Origin: Clostridiales bacterium
GTDB taxonomy: Bacteria > Bacillota > Clostridia > Oscillospirales > UBA644
DNA: 18,246 nucleotides
Assembly: GCA_003343705.1 (NCBI GenBank)
Contig: QAKR01000039.1
Location: forward strand, 1 to 18,246
Direction: 5' to 3'
The stretch's first letter is position 1. Each line of letters begins with the position of its first letter. The position numbers were made by a program, and so were the translations under genes. Below, one piece after another: positions 1-7,871 of the stretch. A model generated the notes under the pieces. The model saw only the letters and a list, made by a program, of their open reading frames with translations, did no database searches and was not told where the DNA came from.

Positions 1-1
1 A

Positions 2-331
2 GTAGATATGTTTATAAAATTTTTACCGTTCATTTTCGGTTTTATTATATTGATTTCGGCTCTTGTAAAACTTCAGCAGTCAATTGATTTGTGTCGAAAT
101 GGTTACAAAAACTGGTGGACTATTTTTGTCTGTGCGATTATTTTAGGAGTTTTTGCAGCGCTGGTTTTGTTTAATTTAGGAGCTGCAGCAGGCCTTCCCG
201 TAATATTTGTTGGTATAAGTTTAATATTTAATGGTATTACGGATATATGGGCTTTTTCCCGTTTGAATAAGATTACAAAAAATATCGATAATGATTCAGA
301 TACTGTAGTTATAAATAATGATGATGAATAA
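2..331 (+). CDS. DUF308/HdeD-like membrane protein, 3' part
   Basis: The visible part is a small integral membrane protein of unknown function. It has about three hydrophobic segments (roughly residues 5-22, 37-56 and 60-80 counted from the ATG at 8), then a short acidic, Asn/Asp-rich tail. The segment order, the LFNLGAAAGLPVIFVGISL stretch in the last helices and the Arg/Lys-rich end after the last helix resemble the C-terminal half of DUF308 (HdeD-type) proteins, which usually have about six helices and 170-200 residues. The reading frame stays open to the left edge, and there is no visible ribosome binding site before the ATG at 8. The gene is therefore probably 5'-truncated by the window, although an internal or true start at 8 cannot be excluded. 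It converges on sigK and shares the terminator at 364-410. Family assignment is by pattern only. Confidence 0.6.
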   Translation, partial: VDMFIKFLPFIFGFIILISALVKLQQSIDLCRNGYKNWWTIFVCAIILGVFAALVLFNLGAAAGLPVIFVGISLIFNGITDIWAFSRLNKITKNIDNDSDTVVINNDDE

Positions 332-363
332 AATAAAAATTTAATATTAGTATAATTAATTAA

Positions 364-410
364 TATAAAAATAACAGACAGGAATTTTAATCCTGTCTGT
401 TATTTTTATA
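364..410. terminator. Bidirectional intrinsic terminator
   Basis: This is a perfect inverted repeat. The stem core AACAGACAGGA pairs with TCCTGTCTGTT around a 7-nt loop (ATTTTAA) and is extended by A/T pairs on both sides, giving about 20 base pairs. The flanking A-run on one side and T-run on the other provide a U-tract for transcripts from either direction. It sits between the convergent DUF308-like gene and sigK and can end both. Confidence 0.9.
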
Positions 411-446
411 TATACAAAAGCGGAGTACAGCTTTATTGTTTTCATA

Positions 447-1121
447 TTATATGCTTTTTATTTCTGCTCTTAGAATTTCCAATGCTTTTTTTTCAAGCCT
501 CGATACATATGATCTGGAAATCCCCAATCTTGCAGCTGTTTCTTTTTGCGTTAGTGATGGTTCGGAGATACCGTAACGTAAATTAATTATTAATCTTTCA
601 CGTTCATCTAATTTTTCTTTTATTGCTTTTCTCAGTTCTTCTGTTTTCATTTTTCTAAAAACATCTTCAAGTATTCTATCTTCTTCGGCAATAACATCAA
701 TTAATGATAACGCATTACCGTCTTTGTCGGTATCTATTTCTTCATTTAACGATACATCATTTGCGGTCTTTTTTTTGCTGCGAAAATGCATTAAAATTTC
801 ATTTTCTATACAACGTGCGGCGTATGTGGCGAGACGTGTTTTTTTATCACAACGAAAAGTATCAACGGCTTTAATAAGCCCTATTGTTCCTATTGAAATA
901 AGATCATCTTGTTCGTCTTGTGTTGCTCCGTATTTTTTTACAACATGAGCTACAAGCCTTAAATTGTGTTCAATAAGTAATGCACGTGCTTCTTTGTCTC
1001 CGGAACACATGCTTTCAATAGCTTCAGCTTCTTTTTTTGAGCTTAATGGTTGGGGGAAAGCTCCCGCTCCGTTTATATGTAGTATCAGATAAAAAATATT
1101 TGCACTTAAAAATTCAAGCAT
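447..1121 (-). CDS. sigK: RNA polymerase sporulation sigma factor SigK (pro-sigma-K)
   Basis: Sigma-70 family factor of 224 residues. In Bacillus and clostridia sigma-K directs late mother-cell transcription (coat, cortex and spore maturation). The AFPQPLSS stretch at residues 21-28, LIEHNLRLVAH (49-59), DDLISIGTIGLIKA (72-85) and TYAARCIENEILMHFR (99-114) are hallmarks of SigE/SigK; AFPQPLSS and the C-terminal GISRSYVSRLEKKAL helix-turn-helix (about 191-214) favour SigK. Residues 1-20 are hydrophobic and match the inhibitory pro-sequence that SpoIVFB removes in Bacillus subtilis, although slightly shorter. The ATG at 1121 is preferred: GAAAGGGG lies 8 nt upstream. The in-frame TTG at 1139 overlaps that ribosome binding site and is unlikely. 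The gene is uninterrupted, so no skin-type excision is needed. No convincing sigma-E or sigma-K promoter could be assigned upstream. It is divergent from the large hydrolase gene. Confidence 0.93.
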   Translation of the reverse strand: MLEFLSANIFYLILHINGAGAFPQPLSSKKEAEAIESMCSGDKEARALLIEHNLRLVAHVVKKYGATQDEQDDLISIGTIGLIKAVDTFRCDKKTRLATYAARCIENEILMHFRSKKKTANDVSLNEEIDTDKDGNALSLIDVIAEEDRILEDVFRKMKTEELRKAIKEKLDERERLIINLRYGISEPSLTQKETAARLGISRSYVSRLEKKALEILRAEIKSI

Positions 1122-1263
1122 TAAAATCGCCCCTTTCAAAACATATGTAAAAATACTTTACTTTAGACATATTTGTTGCGATATGCTAAAAATAAAATAA
1201 TTATTTCAAAGGTTAAATAAAAAAAATAAAACTAAATATGTGATGCAAAAATATGTAAATATA

Positions 1264-1292
1264 TTGACATAAGTATTAAAAAATGTTATACT
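1264..1292 (+). promoter_or_regulatory. Sigma-A type promoter for the large cell-wall hydrolase
   Basis: TTGACA at 1264-1269 and TATACT at 1287-1292 are separated by exactly 17 nt, a near-perfect vegetative promoter. Transcription should begin near 1299, giving a leader of about 40 nt that ends in a strong AGGAGG ribosome binding site (1324-1329) 8 nt before the ATG at 1338. No riboswitch-like structure fits in so short a leader. The match implies vegetative rather than sporulation-sigma expression, unless another promoter is present. Confidence 0.85.
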
Positions 1293-1337
1293 GATTTATA
1301 TGAGAAGTATTAATTACGTATGTAGGAGGATGCTTGA

Positions 1338-4300
1338 ATGAGTAAGAAGAAATTTTTTTGCCTATGCATTTCTGTTATAATGGTTTTTTCTATCATTTCT
1401 GTAGTGCAGATTCAGACATCTGCAATTATAACCCTTTATGAACCTCTGCTGACACGCTCGCTAAGCAATCCAACCAGTGGTTATGGTTATAGGACAGACC
1501 CAATAACAGGTGCGACAGGCTCCTTTCACTACGGAATAGATCTCTCTTCATCGTACGGAACACCGGTACATGCTGCATACGGCGGAGTTGTTAAATATGC
1601 TGCATGGAAAGATAGTTATGGTTACATAGTTATAATTTATCATGCATCTTTGGGTATTTACACATTTTACTGTCACTTGTCTTCATTTAACACCTCTGCC
1701 GGGAAAACGGTAAGTGCCGGCGATACAATTGCTTATGTAGGATCTACCGGGGATTCGACAGGCAATCATTTACATTTTGGAATTTGTACATGGTTAGAGA
1801 ACTATTGGCCCAGAAGCTATATTAATCCAACACCGGGTGTGAATTATAATTATACATATGACCTTTCTCAGGTAGGCGGGAGTTCTTCCTCCTCTACAAC
1901 AGTGAATATAGGTGAAGTGCCGTCTTCTAAAATTGTAACAGCATTTTCATCTTCAAGTGCACAAACACAACTCGATTTTATTAAGGCTCAATTTCCGTCA
2001 GGTTCTTATTTTTCAGACAGCGGTACAGCTTGCGTATCACATACAGACTGTTCATATGACGGTTCGTGTACGTGTATGTCATTTAATGGCGGCATTCAAT
2101 CAAAAGGTTTTGCCGGATATGTTTTTTATTGCATGTTCGGTACAGCATTTCCTACATATGCCTCTTTACCCACAGCAGTCGATGATTTAACAAAAACAGT
2201 TATTCTTCGAGATTATACCCCCGGTTCAAACGGCGGGAGTACTGTTTGTGGTATGTTTGAAAGAAAGGCAATATTGGGTGATATAGTTATCGGGGAAATG
2301 GAAAGCGGAACAAGACAATGTATGGTAGTTGAGGATTTTAATTACAGCGGTATTAAATTCTATGCTTGTAATACCGTTGAAAATAACTGCCTTGTCAGTG
2401 AATATACGCTTACTTGGGAAGCTTTTGCAGCTACATACCCTGCAATGATATCAATTTACCGAGCATCCTCAAATTCAGAAAATTATACATATCCGCAAAT
2501 TGTTATGAGCGGTAATGTTGCAGTTACTGGCATTTCTGTAACACCCGGGACAGCATCACTAACTGTAGGGCAAACATGTTCCGTGAATGTTTCGGTTATT
2601 CCTTCAAATGCAACTAATAAAAATGTGGGATGGGTTACTTCAAACAGTTCAGTCGCGACTATATATAATAATGTTATAACAGCAGTGGGAGAGGGCTCCG
2701 CAACTCTTACAGCAACGACAGAAGACGGATCTAAAACCTCTGCTTGCATTGTAACTGTAACTGCTGCTTCTCCCTCCGGGGCGCCGTCTGTTACTTTACC
2801 TGCAATGTCTGCAGGGCTTACACCATACTTAGTAACACCCTTTACACACTCAACGTTGCGCGACCAACTTAATGCTGTTAAAGCTAAATATCCTTCCGGC
2901 GCATCAACCTTCAGTTATTCTTGCGATAACGGTACGGGAAGTTGGGGCTTTATCTCATATGTTTCTTACTGTCTTTACGGATTGGTATATCCTACAACAA
3001 TAACCGGAACGACACCCACTTCAAACTGGAATAAGACAGCTGATACAACAACAACACTGGCTTCTTCTTCCGATTGGTATCGTGTAGGTTATATTCATCC
3101 TGCCGATCTTCCAGACAGTACAGCTGCAACTGTTCCTGCTGCGGCTACAGGAGGTTATTTTTATCGTAATGCTTTACCTGGGGACGTTCTTATCATGCGA
3201 ATGTCAAACGGATATAATTATGCCGGGCTGGTAGAAAGTTTTGATGCTTATGGCATAACAATTTACACATGTAACATACCTACATACTCACCGTCAAACG
3301 CAGTAAACGCTCTTAAATTTACTTGGCAAGGTTTTGTAAATGCCTTTCCCGGGCTTATTCAGATATATCGTCCCTCTGATATTAGGAAATATTATTACGC
3401 AAACGAGCCGACTCATATTGCAGCTATGACAGCCGGGGTTTTCACTCTGGGCAGCGGTTCACTTAATACCGAGGCTGAATATTTTGCAGACTATAATGGA
3501 ATTCTTTCCACGCAATTTTCCACAAAAGGTTATATACACCCTGCAAATGAAATTGTAAATCTCGGAAATGTATCAGTTAATGTAGGTCAAACAACTACAG
3601 TTTCTTTCTATGTTTCAAATAATCTGTTTGCTAAAAACAGTTATAATTATCTTACCGGGCTTGATGCAAAAAAATGTTTAACGCTATCTTCTAATTCTGC
3701 AGAGGTAATAAAACTTGACTTTGTTAACTCCAGTTCTGTTTCATCTCTTTGTAAAGTAACCTTAACCATAAAAGGGTTATCAGTTGCAGGTTCTTCTACT
3801 GTATATGTAAAAAATGGATATGGAAATTTAGGAAAATTAGCTCTTTCTATAACAGGAACTGATGTCGCTGTTACAGGAGTTTTACTTAACAAATCAGCAA
3901 CTGCTCTTACCGTAGGAAGCTCAGAAACTCTTACGGCAACAGTTTCGCCTTCCGAAGCAACAAATAAAAGTATTAGCTGGTCTACATCAAATAATCTTGT
4001 TGCAACGGTCTCAAACGGCCTTGTAACAGCTGTCGGGGCAGGCACAGCCGCTATAACTGTAACAACGGCTGACGGCAGTAAGACCGCTACCTGTTCTGTA
4101 ACTGTTTCAAATCCCACCGTTTCGGTTAGCGGAGTTTCTATAAATAAAGCATCAACAGCCCTCCGTGTGGGTGAAGAAGAAGTACTTGTAGCAACAATTT
4201 CTCCTTCGAACGCTTCTAACCCAAATGTTCTTTGGTCAACATCGGATACGTCTGTGGTAACAGTTATAAACGGTAAAATAACGGCTGTTTCAGAGGGCAC

Positions 4301-7300
4301 AGCAACGGTGTCCGCAATTACGGTTGACGGCAGTAAAACAGCAACATGTACGGTTACAGTGGCAAACTTGAATGTTGCAGTAACAGATGTTTCACTTAAC
4401 AAAACGTCAACAGAACTGTACGTTGGGCAAACAGAGGCACTTACAGCAACGATATTACCTATAAATGCTTCAAATCAGAGTATTTCATGGTCGACCTCGG
4501 ATGCTGCTGTAGCAACTATTTCAAACGGTGTTATAACGGCTGTTGGATCAGGAAAAGCAATGATAACCGTAACCACAGAAGACGGATTGAAGACGGCTGT
4601 TTGTGATGTAACAGTTCTTGTACCGGTGTCAGAAATCAGTGGTATTACTCTTTCTAATAGGTTATTAGGTGTTGCCGTCGGTAAAACATATTCATTATCT
4701 GCCTCTCTTTCTCCATTAGGAGCAGTCGCCAATGTTCAATGGTCTTCATCGAATACTTCTGTTGCAACCGTTACAAACGGCGTTGTCAGCGGCGTGGCAG
4801 CTGGTATAGCAACAATAACAGCATCTTGCGGCGGGTTATCAGTGTCAGCTACTGTTAAAGTTCACAATGCATGTTCTTCATCGCAGCCGAGGAAGATTCT
4901 TGATGTGTCATATTATCAAGGTAATATTGATTGGGCTGCCGTAAAAGCGGCCGGTTATGACGCGGCAATGATTCGTTTAGGGTTTACAGGATACGGGTCA
5001 AGAAAGCCTGTTTTAGATACTATGTTTACTCAAAATGTACAAAATGCAACAGCTGCAGGTGTTGATTTAGGTGTTTATTATTTTTCCGTTGCAATGACAT
5101 TGGCAGAAGCTGATCTTGAATCGTCCTTTGTACTTGACACACTAAGTCAATATCCTGGGGTTTTTACATATCCTATTGCTTTTGATTTTGAATGGACTAA
5201 TAGGGGTTATAACTCTGACGGAACATCATATGTTCAGAATACGGCATATCCTGAAGGTGGTCAGACAGCTCTGGGTAAACCGGCAGCTTCAGTATTAATA
5301 AATAGATTTTGTAAAGCAATTGAAGATGCAGGATATTATGCTGTTATCTATACATATAAAAGCTTTTTTGATAATTATATAGATGAAACTGCAATTTCTT
5401 CTATCGATCATTGGGTTGCTCAGTATTCTTCCACTTGTACTTATACCGGATCATCATACGGAATATGGCAATACACTTCAACAAACTCAGTAAACGGTAT
5501 CTCAGGTAATGTTGATACTAACTATTGTTATTATAATTATCCTTCTATTATAATTAACGCAGGGTTGAACAAATTTGATAATTCATCTGTTACATCGGGT
5601 ACAGTACAAACAAATGTACCTGTAACAGGCGTGTCTTTAAATAAAATGTCAGCCTCAATTACAGTTGGGTCTACAGAATCTCTTTTGGCAACAATTTCCC
5701 CGAGTAATGCTACCAATCAAAACATTATATGGTCAACCTCTGATTCTTCTGTTGTTGCCGTTTCAAACGGGACAATAACCGGTATTAAAGAAGGTACTGC
5801 GATAATAACCGTTACTACTTCGGATGGTGGAAAGACGGCTTCTTGTACTGTAGCGGTGACAGCTGAGGCAACAGGGTTTCCGTCAACACATATGCCTGTG
5901 ATGTCCGCTGAACTTTCATCTAAGGTCGTCATTCCGTTCTCATACACAACACTACGTGAACAGTTTAATGCAGTTAAGTTACAATATCCGTCAGGGTCAT
6001 CTACGTTTGACTATTTATGTAATAATAAAACCGGAAACCTTGGATTTATTTCTTTTGTATCGTATTGTTTATATGGTTTGTCGGCCCCGGATCTGGTTTC
6101 CGGGACAGCTCCGTTTTCTTTGTGGAATGCTACAGCGGACAATACGTTAGTTTTCCAGGCTTCAACAGATTGGTATAGGGTAGGGTATATACAACCGAAT
6201 AATCTTCTTGATTCTACCGCAGCAATTGTGCCTGCGGCAGCAGTCGGTGGATATTTCTATAATAACGCACTTCCCGGAGATGTTTTATTGATTAAAAATT
6301 CAAACGGTGATACTTATGCAGCAATTTTAGAAAATTTTGATGCCTACGGAATAAAAATATACACTTGTAATATTCCAAACTATTCACCTGAAAATGCAGT
6401 AAATTCTCTTTCGTTTACATGGACAGATTTTGTAAGTATCTTTCCTGATCTTATTCAAATATATCGTCCATCAGATGCCAGAAAATATACTTATATAAAT
6501 GAACCGACGCATATAGTTGCTATGAATGCCGGAACAATTACACTAGGAAACGGTTCTCTTAATACAGAATCTGAATATTGCACAGAATATAACGGAATTT
6601 TGTCAACTCAGTTTTCAACAAAAAATTATACCTATCCTGCTCTTGAAATAGTTGATCTTGGCGCCGTTTCCGTAAATGTAAACGGAACAACAACCATTAC
6701 ATTTAATATTTCAAATAATTTTTTCACTAAAAACAGCAACGGATATTTTTCAGAGGCTGAGGCCAGACAGTATTTTACCTTAAACACAAATTCAGCCAGG
6801 GTAACAAACGTTTCCTTTGAAAATTCTTTAGCAATTGATAGTCTATGTTGTGTAACTCTGGCAATAAAAGGATTGTCTGCAGAGAGCGGAACATCTGTGT
6901 ATATTACAAACGGCTACGGAAATCTTGCAAAAATTTCACTTACGGTTATTGGTCAGAGTGTTCCTGTTACATCAATTATACTTAACAAAACAACTCTTTC
7001 ACTTGTTCCTCAGAGTACGGAATATCTTATTGCTACTGTTATGCCGCAAGACGCAACAGATAAGCTTGTTACATGGTCATCTTCAAATAACGCTGTTGCA
7101 ACAGTTCAAAACGGTGTAATTACCGCTGTTGCACCGGGGAATGCCATAATTACTGTTTCCGATTCAAATGGCGTTAGTGCTACATGTTTGGTAACTGTTG
7201 CGAATAAATACATAGTTTCAGCAAATGTGCACTATAATTATTCATCAGCCGGGACAGTTTCGGGTGGTGGCGAATTTGATGAAGGAACCAGTGTGACTAT

Positions 7301-7658
7301 TACTGCTACAGAAAATGTTGGATTTGTTTTTGATCGTTGGATCGATGAAAATGGAAATATGATTTCAACTGATAAAGTTTATACGTTTACACTTACTAAA
7401 AATGTTTCTTTATATGCAATGTATATAGTTATCGCTGATCCGATTGTTACGGTTGATTATTTAAGATCTAAAGGTTCTGTAACAGGTCTTACACGGCTTG
7501 GCAAATACTCTGCCGGCTCTGAAGTTTCTCTTACGGCTGTGGCAAATAACGGTTATGCGTTTGGAGGGTGGTACATAAATGGGGTTTTGGTAGAGAGCAA
7601 TGCCACATATACGTTTACAGCTACTGAAAATGTGAGGATATACGCAAAATTTAATTGA
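1338..7658 (+). CDS. Giant secreted peptidoglycan hydrolase: M23 + GH25 + Big_2 repeats
   Basis: Secreted 2,106-residue multidomain protein. A signal peptide (about 1-29) is followed by an M23 LytM-type metallopeptidase (about 44-165) with H64, D68, H113 and H144-x-H146 in place, so predicted active on peptide cross-links. Domain A (about 195-378) follows, then a Big_2 domain (394-476), module B (481-840), four Big_2 domains in tandem (843-925, 928-1010, 1013-1095, 1097-1177) and a GH25 lysozyme-type muramidase (about 1186-1405) with D1189 and the D1283-x-E1285 pair. Next come Big_2 (1427-1509), module C (1513-1872), Big_2 (1875-1956) and two InlB B-type/Flg_new-like repeats (1957-2106). A and the first halves of B and C resemble NlpC/P60 or CHAP domains that have lost their catalytic Cys and His. 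There is no LPXTG, SLH or C-terminal membrane segment, so wall binding presumably rests on the repeats. It is monocistronic, with its own promoter and terminator. Domain calls are by eye; the two hydrolase domains are the surest. Confidence 0.92.
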   Translation: MSKKKFFCLCISVIMVFSIISVVQIQTSAIITLYEPLLTRSLSNPTSGYGYRTDPITGATGSFHYGIDLSSSYGTPVHAAYGGVVKYAAWKDSYGYIVIIYHASLGIYTFYCHLSSFNTSAGKTVSAGDTIAYVGSTGDSTGNHLHFGICTWLENYWPRSYINPTPGVNYNYTYDLSQVGGSSSSSTTVNIGEVPSSKIVTAFSSSSAQTQLDFIKAQFPSGSYFSDSGTACVSHTDCSYDGSCTCMSFNGGIQSKGFAGYVFYCMFGTAFPTYASLPTAVDDLTKTVILRDYTPGSNGGSTVCGMFERKAILGDIVIGEMESGTRQCMVVEDFNYSGIKFYACNTVENNCLVSEYTLTWEAFAATYPAMISIYRASSNSENYTYPQIVMSGNVAVTGISVTPGTASLTVGQTCSVNVSVIPSNATNKNVGWVTSNSSVATIYNNVITAVGEGSATLTATTEDGSKTSACIVTVTAASPSGAPSVTLPAMSAGLTPYLVTPFTHSTLRDQLNAVKAKYPSGASTFSYSCDNGTGSWGFISYVSYCLYGLVYPTTITGTTPTSNWNKTADTTTTLASSSDWYRVGYIHPADLPDSTAATVPAAATGGYFYRNALPGDVLIMRMSNGYNYAGLVESFDAYGITIYTCNIPTYSPSNAVNALKFTWQGFVNAFPGLIQIYRPSDIRKYYYANEPTHIAAMTAGVFTLGSGSLNTEAEYFADYNGILSTQFSTKGYIHPANEIVNLGNVSVNVGQTTTVSFYVSNNLFAKNSYNYLTGLDAKKCLTLSSNSAEVIKLDFVNSSSVSSLCKVTLTIKGLSVAGSSTVYVKNGYGNLGKLALSITGTDVAVTGVLLNKSATALTVGSSETLTATVSPSEATNKSISWSTSNNLVATVSNGLVTAVGAGTAAITVTTADGSKTATCSVTVSNPTVSVSGVSINKASTALRVGEEEVLVATISPSNASNPNVLWSTSDTSVVTVINGKITAVSEGTATVSAITVDGSKTATCTVTVANLNVAVTDVSLNKTSTELYVGQTEALTATILPINASNQSISWSTSDAAVATISNGVITAVGSGKAMITVTTEDGLKTAVCDVTVLVPVSEISGITLSNRLLGVAVGKTYSLSASLSPLGAVANVQWSSSNTSVATVTNGVVSGVAAGIATITASCGGLSVSATVKVHNACSSSQPRKILDVSYYQGNIDWAAVKAAGYDAAMIRLGFTGYGSRKPVLDTMFTQNVQNATAAGVDLGVYYFSVAMTLAEADLESSFVLDTLSQYPGVFTYPIAFDFEWTNRGYNSDGTSYVQNTAYPEGGQTALGKPAASVLINRFCKAIEDAGYYAVIYTYKSFFDNYIDETAISSIDHWVAQYSSTCTYTGSSYGIWQYTSTNSVNGISGNVDTNYCYYNYPSIIINAGLNKFDNSSVTSGTVQTNVPVTGVSLNKMSASITVGSTESLLATISPSNATNQNIIWSTSDSSVVAVSNGTITGIKEGTAIITVTTSDGGKTASCTVAVTAEATGFPSTHMPVMSAELSSKVVIPFSYTTLREQFNAVKLQYPSGSSTFDYLCNNKTGNLGFISFVSYCLYGLSAPDLVSGTAPFSLWNATADNTLVFQASTDWYRVGYIQPNNLLDSTAAIVPAAAVGGYFYNNALPGDVLLIKNSNGDTYAAILENFDAYGIKIYTCNIPNYSPENAVNSLSFTWTDFVSIFPDLIQIYRPSDARKYTYINEPTHIVAMNAGTITLGNGSLNTESEYCTEYNGILSTQFSTKNYTYPALEIVDLGAVSVNVNGTTTITFNISNNFFTKNSNGYFSEAEARQYFTLNTNSARVTNVSFENSLAIDSLCCVTLAIKGLSAESGTSVYITNGYGNLAKISLTVIGQSVPVTSIILNKTTLSLVPQSTEYLIATVMPQDATDKLVTWSSSNNAVATVQNGVITAVAPGNAIITVSDSNGVSATCLVTVANKYIVSANVHYNYSSAGTVSGGGEFDEGTSVTITATENVGFVFDRWIDENGNMISTDKVYTFTLTKNVSLYAMYIVIADPIVTVDYLRSKGSVTGLTRLGKYSAGSEVSLTAVANNGYAFGGWYINGVLVESNATYTFTATENVRIYAKFN
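2778..3857 (+). repeat. Duplicated 360-residue module, copy B
   Basis: This segment encodes residues 481-840 of the giant hydrolase and aligns with 5874-6953 over the whole length with the same total size (1,080 nt). Shared blocks include NAVK, YPSG, FDAYG, IQIYRPSD, NEPTHI and NGILSTQFSTK. The first half (to about residue 690) resembles domain A of the same protein. The second half, after the RPSD motif, is a separate beta-rich stretch that I do not recognise. The copies have clearly diverged, so this is an old duplication rather than a recent one or an assembly error. Confidence 0.85.
3864..4866 (+). repeat. Four tandem Big_2 (bacterial Ig-like) domains
   Basis: Four consecutive units of about 80-83 residues each carry the Big_2 signature: a V-x-V-T/S-x-V start, a L-x-VG segment, a W-S-T/S-S core, then V-A-T/V, G-x-I/V-T-A-V and a final C-x-VTV strand. 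Single Big_2 units also lie at 2517-2765, 5616-5864 and 6960-7205. The units probably act as spacers or wall/ligand-binding arms between the catalytic domains. The fifth Big_2 in order (4626-4866) is the most divergent, lacking the DGSKT turn. Confidence 0.88.
5874..6953 (+). repeat. Duplicated 360-residue module, copy C
   Basis: This encodes residues 1513-1872, the partner of copy B. It has the same length and the same order of motifs (YPSG, SYCLYG, DWYRVGYI, ALPGDVL, FDAYGI, YTCNIP, IYRPSD, NGILSTQFSTK). Both copies are followed directly by a Big_2 domain, and copy C is also preceded by one, so the duplicated unit may have moved together with an adjacent Big_2 domain. Confidence 0.85.
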
Positions 7659-7693
7659 TTTTAATGGCGCGCAATATTGCGCGCCATTAAAAT
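7658..7693 (+). terminator. Palindromic hairpin, probable terminator of the giant hydrolase gene
   Basis: This is a 36-nt perfect palindrome centred on AATATT, with a very GC-rich core (GGCGCGC paired with GCGCGCC) and A/T outer pairs. It starts at the stop codon. The downstream U-tract is weak (ATTATTAAAAAA), so termination may be incomplete or helped by factors. A protein-binding palindrome is the alternative reading. Confidence 0.65.
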
Positions 7694-7800
7694 TATTAAA
7701 AAATATATTTCATGCAAATTATGAATTTTAAACATATAACTTATTCGACGAAAAAAATATATATGTATTTTCCCGAAAAATAATTATTGGTAAAAATGTC

Positions 7801-7829
7801 TTGATTTTGGCAAATACTTAAGGTATAAT
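7801..7829 (+). promoter_or_regulatory. Sigma-A type promoter of the prs operon
   Basis: TTGATT at 7801-7806 and TATAAT at 7824-7829 are 17 nt apart. Transcription should begin near 7836, leaving a leader of about 36 nt with GAAAGAGG (7854-7861) 10 nt before the ATG at 7872. No operator or PurR-like box was recognised. Confidence 0.82.
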
Positions 7830-7871
7830 ATAAATGTCAATAATATATTACAAGAAAGAGGTTTTGCTTTT

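Noticed and set aside
1122..1139. Six-residue longer SigK starting at a TTG codon
   Set aside because: The purine-rich ribosome binding site lies within that extension and is correctly spaced for the ATG at 1121.
1122..1200. Sigma-E or sigma-K promoter for sigK (CATATCGCA or CATATGTT on the minus strand)
   Set aside because: The CATA-like boxes do not match the consensus well, lack a supported -35 partner, and one is too close to the ribosome binding site.
3647..4402. Long minus-strand reading frame (251 codons) opposite the Big_2 repeats
   Set aside because: It mirrors the Val/Thr/Ala-rich repeat codons of the sense gene, has no plausible domain or ribosome binding site, and conflicts with a well-supported gene.
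3864..4866. Possible CRISPR-like or recent DNA tandem repeat
   Set aside because: The periodicity is at protein level (Big_2 domains of about 80 residues); the nucleotide copies are diverged and there are no short identical repeats with spacers.
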